A program made the position numbers and the translations under genes. Source: Clostridia bacterium (lineage in GTDB: Bacteria > Bacillota > Clostridia > Oscillospirales > QAKW01). From it: a stretch of 5,885 nt of DNA. The notes beneath the pieces were generated by a model. That model made no database searches. It was not told where the DNA came from and saw only the letters and a list, made by a program, of their open reading frames with translations. The stretch is taken from NCBI GenBank assembly GCA_017442025.1, contig JAFSBD010000226.1, positions 1-5,885 on the forward strand, written 5' to 3'. Below, one piece after another: positions 1-4,838 of the stretch (position 1 is its first letter; every line of letters starts with the position of its first letter).

Positions 1-596
1 ATGCGGGTATGGAACAGCCCTTCCCCGCCGAAGAAGATGTTTTTAGCACCCTGCACCGTCTGGATCTCCATGGTGCAGGTCTCTTCCATCGCCGCTAAGT
101 AGCCGGTATCCACGATGATGCTCTCCCCCACCGCCAGCATATATTCCTTGCAATGGCCGTCGATCTCCAAAAAGACCATGCCGTTGCCGCTGATCTTTTG
201 CATAATAAAGCCCTCGCCGCCGAAAAATCCGCGGCCCAGCTTTTTCTGCAGATAGATGGAAAGCTCCAGGCCTTTTTCCATCGCCAAAAAGCCCCGTTTC
301 TGGACAATGATCCCTGCCCCTTCCCTTACTTCATAAGGAATAATAGAACCGGGAAAATTGGAGGCAAAGGCGATCATGCCCGCCCCGCCGATGGCGGTAT
401 ATTCGTTCAAAAAGATAGACTCCCCCGAAAGCAGGCGGCCGAAGGCCTTTTTCAGCCCGCCACCGGTATTGGTATCCATCTTCATATTGGGACTCATCCA
501 GCTCATCGCCCCCCGCTCGGTGCAAAGGGTCTGCCCCGCCTCGGGATGGCAGATAACAACCGGCAGATGCCCGCCTTCGATCTCATATTTAATCAT
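1..596 (-). CDS. AIM24 / TIGR00266 family protein, 3' end cut by left window edge
   Basis: The frame starts at an ATG (594-596) and stays open to the window edge, giving the first 198 residues, from MIKYEIEGGHLPVVICH to GGEGLFHTR. The protein is recognised by family-typical stretches: early G-x-M-x-W-M-S, NMKMDTNTGGG, GGEGFIMQKISGNG in the middle, and FFGGEGLF at the end. These are features of the AIM24/TIGR00266 beta-roll family, named after a yeast mitochondrial protein. Its bacterial members are about 220-260 residues of beta structure with no settled biochemical role. Only the last few tens of residues are probably missing. There is no signal peptide, so it should be cytoplasmic. The start is supported by an AAGGAG site (604-609) seven bases upstream, which overlaps the stop codon of the helicase gene. 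The two genes are therefore almost certainly one operon with possible translational coupling. Family assignment is confident; function is unknown. Confidence 0.9.
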   Translation of the reverse strand, partial: MIKYEIEGGHLPVVICHPEAGQTLCTERGAMSWMSPNMKMDTNTGGGLKKAFGRLLSGESIFLNEYTAIGGAGMIAFASNFPGSIIPYEVREGAGIIVQKRGFLAMEKGLELSIYLQKKLGRGFFGGEGFIMQKISGNGMVFLEIDGHCKEYMLAVGESIIVDTGYLAAMEETCTMEIQTVQGAKNIFFGGEGLFHTR

Positions 597-607
597 CGTT
601 TTTCTCC

Positions 608-1759
608 TTATTCCGCTTCGGTCAAAACGCCGTCCTCTCCCAAGGCCAACGCTTTAACTTCATATTTGGTATATTTCATGATCTCTTCCAGCTTGGTCTT
701 TTCGGCAAAATTATTCAGCATGGAAAAGACAACCCCCTTCTTCCGCGCCCGCCCGGTGCGCCCGATGCGGTGGATATAATATTCCATCTCCTCGGGGATA
801 TCGTAGTTGATAACACAATCCACATCGTCCACATCGATACCGCGGGAGGCCACATCGGTGGCCACCAAAACGGTCAGCTTGCCGTCGCGGTATTTTTGCA
901 TGGTTTTTTCCCTCTTGCCCTGGGGGATATCCCCATGGAGGCAGTCGCAGTCGATGCCCCCTTTGCGCAGATCGTCGCAAAGCCGCTGGCACATCGCCTT
1001 GGTATTGGCAAAGATGATCACCCGCTCAAAGGGCCCCTCGGTAACCATGGTGAGGGTCGCCTCGGTCTTTTTAAAGGGCGGAACAGTAACGGAAAATTGG
1101 TCGATATCCGGCCGATCCTCCTGCTTGGGTTCAACGGTGATCTCCACCTCGTCCCGCTGGTATTTCCAGGAAACATCCATCACCTCGCGGCTGATGGTGG
1201 CCGAAAACAACCCCAAATTACGGCGGTTTTTGATCATATCGATAATGCGGGTAACATCCTTATAAAAGCCCATATCCAGCATGCGGTCGGCTTCGTCCAA
1301 AACCACCGTCTGGATGCGGTCAAACCGCAGATTGCGCCGCTTATGATGGTCCATCAGCCGCCCGGGGGTGGCAACAATGATCTGGGGCTTTTTCTCCAGC
1401 TGGCGGATCTGCCCCTCCATCCCTGCGCCGCCATAAAGCACCGCCACGCGGATACCCTGATAATAATCCAGCAGCCCCCGCAGCTCCTCGCCGATCTGCA
1501 TCGCCAGCTCGCGGGTGGGTGCCAGGATCAGCCCCTGAATCTCCGCCAAAGAGGCGTCGATATGCTCGATCATCGGAATGCCGAAGGCAAAGGTCTTGCC
1601 GGTGCCGGTCGGTGCCTTAACAACAACATCCTTCCATTCCATAAATTCGGGAATGGCCAGCTTTTGCACCGTTGTTGGATAAGCGTAGCCCTTCTCTTCC
1701 AAGACTTTGAGCATTTTTTCCGAAAGACCGAGATCTTTAAACATCAAATTATTTTCCAT
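608..1759 (-). CDS. DEAD-box ATP-dependent RNA helicase, short core-only type
   Basis: This 383-residue cytoplasmic protein should unwind short RNA duplexes using ATP. All family motifs are visible in order: Q motif (Phe7 and Gln32), motif I APTGTGKT (49-56), Ia PTRELA (81-86), Ib TPGR (131-134), II DEAD (155-158), III SAT (186-188), IV VIIFANTK (247-254), the HGDIPQGKR segment (275-283), V ATDVASRGID (300-309) and VI HRIGRTGR (330-337). Both RecA-like domains are complete. After motif VI only about 45 residues remain, so there is no RRM (unlike DbpA) and no long basic tail (unlike CshA or DeaD). I therefore give no gene symbol. The ATG has a GGAAG-type ribosome site (1767-1772) seven bases upstream. 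The gene is first in an operon with the AIM24-family gene and has its own promoter at 1789-1817. Likely roles by family are cold adaptation, ribosome assembly or mRNA turnover; the sequence does not choose between them. Confidence 0.97.
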   Translation of the reverse strand: MENNLMFKDLGLSEKMLKVLEEKGYAYPTTVQKLAIPEFMEWKDVVVKAPTGTGKTFAFGIPMIEHIDASLAEIQGLILAPTRELAMQIGEELRGLLDYYQGIRVAVLYGGAGMEGQIRQLEKKPQIIVATPGRLMDHHKRRNLRFDRIQTVVLDEADRMLDMGFYKDVTRIIDMIKNRRNLGLFSATISREVMDVSWKYQRDEVEITVEPKQEDRPDIDQFSVTVPPFKKTEATLTMVTEGPFERVIIFANTKAMCQRLCDDLRKGGIDCDCLHGDIPQGKREKTMQKYRDGKLTVLVATDVASRGIDVDDVDCVINYDIPEEMEYYIHRIGRTGRARKKGVVFSMLNNFAEKTKLEEIMKYTKYEVKALALGEDGVLTEAE

Positions 1760-1788
1760 TTCTTTCTTCCTTTTTCAGCGTTGTTTTT

Positions 1789-1817
1789 ATTTTAGCATCA
1801 TTTTAATAAGAACGCAA
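1789..1817 (-). promoter_or_regulatory. Extended -10 sigma-A promoter of the helicase/AIM24 operon
   Basis: On the minus strand the -35 is TTGCGT (1812-1817), the spacer is 17 bp and the -10 is TAAAAT (1789-1794), preceded by TGC, giving an extended -10. The -35 is weak but the extended -10 compensates. Transcription would begin near 1782, leaving a leader of about 22 bases with the ribosome site inside it. Confidence 0.65.
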
Positions 1818-1827
1818 CCGTTGGAAA

Positions 1828-1876
1828 GAAAAAAACAAAAGGCGGCCTATGCCAAGTGCCCTTTAGGGCACTTGGC
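1828..1876 (-). terminator. Possible minus-strand terminator: hairpin plus delayed T-tract
   Basis: Read on the minus strand, the perfect 11-bp hairpin at 1851-1876 is followed ten bases later by a T-rich run (1840-1829, eleven T in twelve), just before the helicase promoter. This would stop read-through from the DUF4160/DUF2442 operon. The ten-base gap between stem and T-run is too long for a classical intrinsic terminator, so this is tentative. Confidence 0.3.
1851..1876. repeat. Perfect 11-bp inverted repeat, hairpin 1 of the chain
   Basis: The left arm GCCAAGTGCCC (1851-1861) and right arm GGGCACTTGGC (1866-1876) match perfectly around a TTTA loop. It is GC-rich and has no adjacent T-tract on the plus strand, so on that strand it is not a terminator. 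Confidence 0.85.
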
Positions 1877-1884
1877 CTCGATAT

Positions 1885-1901
1885 AAATTCCTTCGGAATT
1901 T
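1885..1901. repeat. 7-bp inverted repeat, hairpin 2 of the chain
   Basis: AAATTCC (1885-1891) pairs with GGAATTT (1895-1901) around a TTC loop. It is flanked immediately on both sides by the linker TCGATAT (1878-1884 and 1902-1908), giving a hairpin enclosed by direct repeats. Confidence 0.75.
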
Positions 1902-1911
1902 TCGATATACC

Positions 1912-1946
1912 TTAAACCCCTCTTGCCAATAGCAAGAGGGGTTTAA
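1912..1946. repeat. Perfect 15-bp inverted repeat, hairpin 3 of the chain
   Basis: TTAAACCCCTCTTGC (1912-1926) pairs perfectly with GCAAGAGGGGTTTAA (1932-1946) around a CAATA loop. The stem can extend by AC/GT past one mismatch. This is the longest perfect palindrome in the window. It lies between linker copies at 1902-1908 and 1950-1957. Confidence 0.85.
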
Positions 1947-1974
1947 AGTTCGATATAGACTGCGTCTTCGCAAT

Positions 1975-1996
1975 GCTTTTGAGAGGACTCAAAAGC
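1975..1996. repeat. Perfect 9-bp inverted repeat, hairpin 4 of the chain
   Basis: GCTTTTGAG (1975-1983) pairs with CTCAAAAGC (1988-1996) around an AGGA loop. A small TGCG/CGCA stem (1961-1972) sits just before it. The chain is closed at 2014-2020 by ATATCGA, the reverse complement of the linker. Confidence 0.8.
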
Positions 1997-2093
1997 GAGA
2001 AGAAATGAATATCATATCGACAGCAAAGACAAAAAGACCGCAGACCGTTCTGTGAGCGATTTTCCTGAAAAGGCCGGCCCGATGGTGCGGAGT

Positions 2094-2531
2094 TTAAGTT
2101 CCGGCAGGCTCTCCGTACTCACGCTTCATAGCCGCCATAGATACAACCCACTGCTTTCCAAACTTGCAAACGTCAACACCGTTCACGAGTTTGCCGTAGG
2201 CAATAGCCTTACGCAGAGTGCTTTCATTCAAATTCCACAGAAAAGTGGCATCACTGAAGGCCATAAGCCCGTCAAAGGGTGTTTCGATCTTTATACCGTT
2301 TGCATAGAGCTCATCGCAGGAAATATCAATATCATCATTCCAAACAATACCGTAGCCGCCTTGGTCAACCACTACAGAGCCAAACAATCCGGGATTCTCT
2401 CTAAGCGGCGTAAAAAAGTTGTATTTTTCAAAAAGCGGTGCCATATCGTAAATCTTGGTTACACCTTCGGCGAACTGTACGCTGAGCTTATAATCCGGCA
2501 AAGCATTTACATTTTTCACTTTGTGAAACAT
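2094..2531 (-). CDS. DUF2442 domain fused to a C-terminal helix-turn-helix domain
   Basis: This protein has 145 residues. Residues 1-82 fit DUF2442: DYKLSVQFAEGVTKIYDM (13-30), a central VVVDQGGYGIVWNDD (53-67) and ISCDELYANG (70-79). Residues about 88-140 look like a short DNA-binding HTH of the kind seen fused to DUF2442, with STLRKAI (104-110), GKL and CKFGKQWVVSMAAMKREYG (122-140). I chose the ATG at 2529-2531 rather than the in-frame ATG at 2583-2585. The later ATG follows an AAGGGGG ribosome-binding run and clears the upstream DUF4160 stop by 11 bases, and the extra residues from the earlier ATG do not resemble the family. It is the second gene of a two-gene operon. DUF2442 and DUF4160 are often neighbours and have been proposed as toxin-antitoxin-like pairs; that role is inference here. 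The HTH makes it the natural candidate to bind the palindrome in the operon promoter. Confidence 0.88.
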   Translation of the reverse strand: MFHKVKNVNALPDYKLSVQFAEGVTKIYDMAPLFEKYNFFTPLRENPGLFGSVVVDQGGYGIVWNDDIDISCDELYANGIKIETPFDGLMAFSDATFLWNLNESTLRKAIAYGKLVNGVDVCKFGKQWVVSMAAMKREYGEPAGT

Positions 2532-2542
2532 CCAACCCCCCC

Positions 2543-2797
2543 TTACTCCAAAGGAGAAAGAGCGATAAACTCTTGCGTCTCCCAAATCTTTAAAAGCGAC
2601 TCTTTATGCATAGCACTCCACTCAAGAACCATCTCCAACGCCTTCTTAGGAAGTTCTCCCTCTAAAATAGTGCCGTCATGGATGCTGATAGCAGCCATAT
2701 GCTCCCCATAAATTGCATGAAAATGCGGCGGGTTATGTTCGGCCTGCTGAAAATACATACGAATGATAATTCCGTAAAATCTTGATAATACAGGCAT
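2543..2797 (-). CDS. DUF4160 domain protein
   Basis: This is an 84-residue, essentially single-domain protein. The signature is clear: SRFYGIIIRMYF (5-16) followed by a PPHFHAIYGEH block (23-33), then DGTILEGELPKKALEMVLEW (41-60) and a helical end. The histidine-rich HFHA segment is the hallmark of DUF4160, whose biochemical activity is not established. The length is normal for the family, so it appears intact. The ATG is preceded by AAAGGAGA (2807-2814) at a 9-base spacing. It is first in the operon, 11 bases ahead of the DUF2442-HTH gene, with a strong promoter directly upstream. Inference: in this pairing it would be the candidate effector and the HTH protein the regulator. No sequence feature shows toxicity. 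Confidence 0.92.
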   Translation of the reverse strand: MPVLSRFYGIIIRMYFQQAEHNPPHFHAIYGEHMAAISIHDGTILEGELPKKALEMVLEWSAMHKESLLKIWETQEFIALSPLE

Positions 2798-2821
2798 AAA
2801 ACGATCTCTCCTTTCATTCCC

Positions 2822-2850
2822 ATCATATCACGATATCGTGATTTTGTCAA
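2822..2850 (-). promoter_or_regulatory. Near-consensus sigma-A promoter of the DUF4160/DUF2442 operon
   Basis: On the minus strand it reads TTGACA (2845-2850), a 17-bp spacer and TATGAT (2822-2827). The predicted start near 2815 leaves a leader of about 18 bases containing the ribosome site. This is a perfect -35 and a one-mismatch -10, so the promoter would be strong when not repressed. Confidence 0.9.
2827..2842. promoter_or_regulatory. Perfect 16-bp palindrome inside the promoter spacer, candidate operator
   Basis: ATCACGATATCGTGAT is a perfect palindrome filling nearly the whole spacer between -35 and -10 and overlapping the -10 by one base. A protein bound here would block RNA polymerase. 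The operon's own second product carries an HTH domain, so autorepression is the simplest reading (inference). A partial relative, ATCGTATGAT on the minus strand (about 2879-2888), lies upstream. Confidence 0.75.
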
Positions 2851-2969
2851 TAATATTATATGCAGTTTTTGCTTCACTTATCATACGATTTTAAAATGCA
2901 AAAAAGAAATCGTCAAATTCCGCCTTTTCTCTTCCTTTCGATCAGGAGTTGTCCCCCTTGTATCCCGTT

Positions 2970-4259
2970 TTACTTAAACAGAATCTTCTGTTTAGAAGCC
3001 ATAAAAATGTCCTTGGGAACTTTATAGGCCTTAACAATGGGATAAAGGGTCAACCCATCCACGCTTTTTCCGCCCTCCGCAAAGGGGAGCAGCCCTTCAT
3101 CGGGCAGGCAATATAAAATGTCGCCATCGCGATAGGTGTGATCCTCATTTTTGGTAACCGCCCCTGTTTGTTCGGCCCAGAGGAGATCTTTGTTTTCGCG
3201 GATATACCAAAGCCCCTCCGCCAGGCGCATGGAACAGCAAAACATGGCTTCATAACGCCGCGGATATAAATTTTCATGTCCGCTTCCTTCGCAGATCAGC
3301 GTATCGGTCCCGGCTCCGCCGTTGTCCCTTTGCGCGGTGGAAAGTCCGTTATGATAGATCCGCGCGGCAAGGGTGCGATACTCTTCCTTTTGGGTCTGCT
3401 TATAAAGCTCGGTCGCCACCATAAGGGAATCGATGATGGCGCAAGGCTCGGTCCAGGAATCCTCTCGGCGCCACCAATTGAGGTTTTGATACGTTTTGGT
3501 CATCCCTCCGCCATAGGCATATAGCCGAAAAATGTCCTCTGCGCCTTGGAGATAGCGTTTCTCCGCGGTATTTATAAACATCCGAAGCATTCCTCTTGCG
3601 GCGGTAAGGGTGCAATGGGTCTGCGCTCGGATCTTTGTTTTATCGATCGAAAGATAAAACGCGATCATCTCATCCAGCAGCTCTTTTAATTGCGCCTCTT
3701 TGGTTATTTCATAAGCATGGGAAAGCCCATCGATGCTCATAAAGGTCGTTCCGATGTCGGTCGATAAAAGCCAGCCCGCTTTCTCCTCCGTCAGCTCCCC
3801 GCTGACACCGCCTTTTTTGCTCTCCTCCCGCTCAACAGGATAGGTCCCGATCTTTCCCTTCAAAGGCAGATATAGATTTTGAACGATTTTCTTTACCGCC
3901 GCCAAAGAAAAGGCATCCCCGAAGGCCTGATGATATTCGCAAAGCCCTCTCAAAAGCCAAGAATGGCCAGAAAGCTGCTCCTCATGGGCGATCCCGCGGT
4001 ATAACGGCCCGAAATAGCCCTCATCGTTCAATCGCGTAGGTAGTGCCTGAACCATCTGATCCATGCAGGGAATCTTTTTGCCTGCGATCTTATAATGAGA
4101 TAAAAAAGCAAGAAGAGCTCTTCCCTCTTTATCTCCATACCAAGGATAATCGGTAGGGGAAAATACTTCCTCAATGCGATAATAGGAATCCCCCTCCAAG
4201 CGGTCATAATTCAGCTTGATCCGCGCGCAAAGTTCTTGTTCGTTGATGGAAACTCTCAT
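2970..4259 (-). CDS. GH127-like (DUF1680) glycoside hydrolase-related protein, short form
   Basis: This protein has 429 residues and no signal peptide, so it should be cytoplasmic. The N-terminal part (RIEEVFSPTDYPWYGDKEGRALLAF and, around 92-110, HEEQLSGHSWLLRGLCEYH) and the alternating helices fit the (alpha/alpha)6 barrel of the GH127 beta-L-arabinofuranosidase superfamily. The family's zinc-site pattern is visible: Glu271-x-Cys273 and the pair Cys341-Cys342, matching Glu338, Cys340, Cys417 and Cys418 of Bifidobacterium HypBA1, where Cys417 is the nucleophile. Two things are odd. The family usually reaches about 600 residues or more with C-terminal beta-sandwich domains, largely absent here. 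Also, the GE-x-F motif carrying the acid/base Glu, expected 16 residues before Glu271, is not there (GGGMTKTYQNLNWW instead). It may act on another sugar or be non-catalytic. The start has AAAGAGGTGA (4264-4273) upstream. It appears to be a single-gene unit. Confidence 0.8.
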   Translation of the reverse strand: MRVSINEQELCARIKLNYDRLEGDSYYRIEEVFSPTDYPWYGDKEGRALLAFLSHYKIAGKKIPCMDQMVQALPTRLNDEGYFGPLYRGIAHEEQLSGHSWLLRGLCEYHQAFGDAFSLAAVKKIVQNLYLPLKGKIGTYPVEREESKKGGVSGELTEEKAGWLLSTDIGTTFMSIDGLSHAYEITKEAQLKELLDEMIAFYLSIDKTKIRAQTHCTLTAARGMLRMFINTAEKRYLQGAEDIFRLYAYGGGMTKTYQNLNWWRREDSWTEPCAIIDSLMVATELYKQTQKEEYRTLAARIYHNGLSTAQRDNGGAGTDTLICEGSGHENLYPRRYEAMFCCSMRLAEGLWYIRENKDLLWAEQTGAVTKNEDHTYRDGDILYCLPDEGLLPFAEGGKSVDGLTLYPIVKAYKVPKDIFMASKQKILFK

Positions 4260-4279
4260 AGGCTCACCTCTTTGGGCTC

Positions 4280-4308
4280 ATTTTAGCATAGCGCGCCAAA
4301 TTATGCAA
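4280..4308 (-). promoter_or_regulatory. Extended -10 promoter of the GH127-like gene
   Basis: On the minus strand it reads TTGCAT (4303-4308), a 17-bp spacer and TAAAAT (4280-4285) preceded by TGC. The layout is nearly the same as the helicase promoter (TTGCGT, 17 bp, TGC-TAAAAT). The start near 4273 would make a leader of only about 14 bases, nearly all ribosome site. Confidence 0.7.
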
Positions 4309-4329
4309 GCGGGAAGACAAGGGGTGGTA

Positions 4330-4506
4330 CTATATCTTTTCGCTTTCATCCTTCCTTTTTTCATAATATTGGCAGGCCGGTGTTTTCGGTTTTCGCAGTT
4401 TGCATCGGGGATATACGCAGTGTCCATCATCCACCGGCCAATAGTTTCTCGTTCGCTTAATATAGTGTTGTCGAAAATGGGTGCAGGTCTTGCATATTTT
4501 TTCCAA
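4330..4506 (-). CDS. Small Cys-rich protein, probable zinc-binding mini-protein (TTG start)
   Basis: This protein has 58 residues, beginning MEKICKTCTHFRQHY. It has Cys5-x2-Cys8, then His10 and His14, and later Cys30, Cys35 and Cys45 in GHCVYPRCK and TPACQYYE, ending in a charged tail. The CxxC plus spaced cysteines suggest a metal-binding knuckle. It resembles short Clostridia proteins of the pattern CKTCxHFxQHY...GHCxxPRxKxRKPxTPAC, which I recognise as recurrent but without a known function. I chose TTG (4504-4506) because GAGGTGA (4512-4518) lies at the right distance. All in-frame ATGs upstream fall in or before the consensus promoter and so would not be in the mRNA. It is divergent from the repressor gene at 4602 and shares its operators, so it is probably controlled by that repressor. 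It may serve as the repressor's target or partner (inference). Confidence 0.75.
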   Translation of the reverse strand: MEKICKTCTHFRQHYIKRTRNYWPVDDGHCVYPRCKLRKPKTPACQYYEKRKDESEKI

Positions 4507-4537
4507 AGTTATCACCTCAATCTTTGATTGTGGTATC

Positions 4538-4566
4538 ATTATATGACATATTGTCATATCTGTCAA
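4538..4566 (-). promoter_or_regulatory. Perfect consensus sigma-A promoter of the Cys-rich gene
   Basis: On the minus strand it reads TTGACA (4561-4566), a 17-bp spacer and TATAAT (4538-4543), a full match to the sigma-A consensus. The start near 4531 leaves a leader of about 25 bases holding GAGGTGA. Operator 1 lies in the spacer and overlaps the -10, so such a strong promoter is probably kept silent by a repressor. Confidence 0.9.
4541..4559. promoter_or_regulatory. Operator 1: ATATGACA-TAT-TGTCATAT palindrome
   Basis: The two 8-bp arms (4541-4548 and 4552-4559) are perfectly complementary around a 3-bp centre. The site covers the -10 and spacer of the Cys-rich gene promoter and the -35 of the repressor promoter, so one bound dimer could shut both. 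Confidence 0.8.
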
Positions 4567-4579
4567 TGGATTTTATGAC
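4551..4579 (+). promoter_or_regulatory. Promoter of the HTH repressor gene, overlapping the divergent promoter
   Basis: It reads TTGTCA (4551-4556), a 17-bp spacer and TATGAC (4574-4579). It is weaker than the opposing promoter, with which it overlaps over about 16 bp. The -35 lies in operator 1 and the -10 in operator 2, a layout expected for autorepression. Confidence 0.6.
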
Positions 4580-4589
4580 ATAATGTCAT
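4575..4589. promoter_or_regulatory. Operator 2: ATGACAT-A-ATGTCAT palindrome
   Basis: This perfect 7-1-7 palindrome shares the ATGACA-N3-TGTCAT pattern with operator 1. The two are spaced 32 bp centre to centre, about three helical turns, so both face the same side of the DNA. It overlaps the -10 of the repressor promoter and ends just before its ribosome site. An extra half-site TGTCA lies between them at 4561-4565. Confidence 0.8.
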
Positions 4590-4601
4590 TGAGGTGAGTT
4601 G

Positions 4602-4817
4602 ATGAAAAATAATTTGAAATTATTGCGAAAACAGGCAGGATATACGCAGATTGCAGTGCAGATGAAGACAGGAATTGAGCAAGCGTTACTTTCCAAATTT
4701 GAAAACGGCGAACGGGTACCGCCCACCGAAACGCTGATACGATTGGCGGAGTTTTATAATGTGAGCATTGATTATATTTTATGCCGAACCGATGTGCCGG
4801 AGGTGAATAAAAAATGA
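4602..4817 (+). CDS. Cro/CI (XRE) family helix-turn-helix repressor
   Basis: This protein has 71 residues and is nearly all one HTH_3 domain. Residues 5-12 form helix 1 (LKLLRKQA), followed by GYTQIAVQMKTG and the recognition region IEQALLSKFENGERVP (25-40). The final helices TLIRLAEFYNVSIDYIL (44-60) end in the RTDVP tail common in this family. The length fits single-domain phage-type or plasmid-type repressors with no sensor or peptidase domain. I take ATG at 4602 rather than the TTG at 4599, since GAGGTGA (4591-4597) is then seven bases away from its GAGG core, which is more usual than four. It is divergent from the Cys-rich gene, and both genes are flanked by twin palindromes that are almost certainly its operators (inference). 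The stop codon lies inside the stem of the following terminator. Confidence 0.95.
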   Translation: MKNNLKLLRKQAGYTQIAVQMKTGIEQALLSKFENGERVPPTETLIRLAEFYNVSIDYILCRTDVPEVNKK

Positions 4818-4838
4818 GCCTTGAAAAGGCTCATTTTT
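4810..4838 (+). terminator. Strong bidirectional intrinsic terminator
   Basis: The stem ATGAGCCTT (4814-4822) pairs with AAGGCTCAT (4826-4834) around a GAA loop. It is flanked by an A-run on the left and a T-run (4834-4838) on the right. On the plus strand it ends the repressor transcript. On the minus strand it also has a following T-run and can end transcripts from the HEPN-like gene. The repressor stop TGA (4815-4817) lies within the left arm. Confidence 0.93.

Larger units (their letters stand above)
1821..2093. other. Non-coding stretch with chained palindromes
   Basis: This interval between two minus-strand operons has no convincing reading frame on either strand. It is filled by consecutive hairpins (1851-1996) and TCGATAT-type linkers, followed by about 70 bases (2021-2093) with no clear structure beyond a weak CAGA/TCTG stem at about 2041-2052. 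It lies downstream of the DUF2442-HTH gene and upstream of the helicase promoter. Confidence 0.7.

Noticed and set aside
770..1795. Long plus-strand open frame of 341 codons opposite the helicase
   Set aside because: It is the antisense shadow of a complete DEAD-box gene whose every motif is present. It has no ribosome site and a composition typical of such shadows.
1851..2020. CRISPR array or tandem-repeat array
   Set aside because: The stems differ in sequence and length, the TCGATAT linkers are only 7 bases, and there are no equal-length spacers.
2532..2585. Earlier ATG for the DUF2442-HTH gene
   Set aside because: It would overlap the DUF4160 gene by 43 bases, lacks a ribosome site and adds residues unlike the family, while the ATG at 2529-2531 has a good one.
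2052..2711. Plus-strand 219-codon frame across the DUF4160/DUF2442 region
   Set aside because: It lies antisense to two recognised domains, and I see no promoter or ribosome site for it.
2885..2913. ACGATTT/AAATCGT stem with a T-run on the minus strand as terminator of the GH127-like gene
   Set aside because: The arms are 7 bp around a 15-base loop, and the T-run sits inside the loop instead of after the stem.
4507..4566. ATG starts upstream of the TTG for the Cys-rich protein
   Set aside because: They fall in or before the consensus promoter and the operator, so they would not be in the mRNA.
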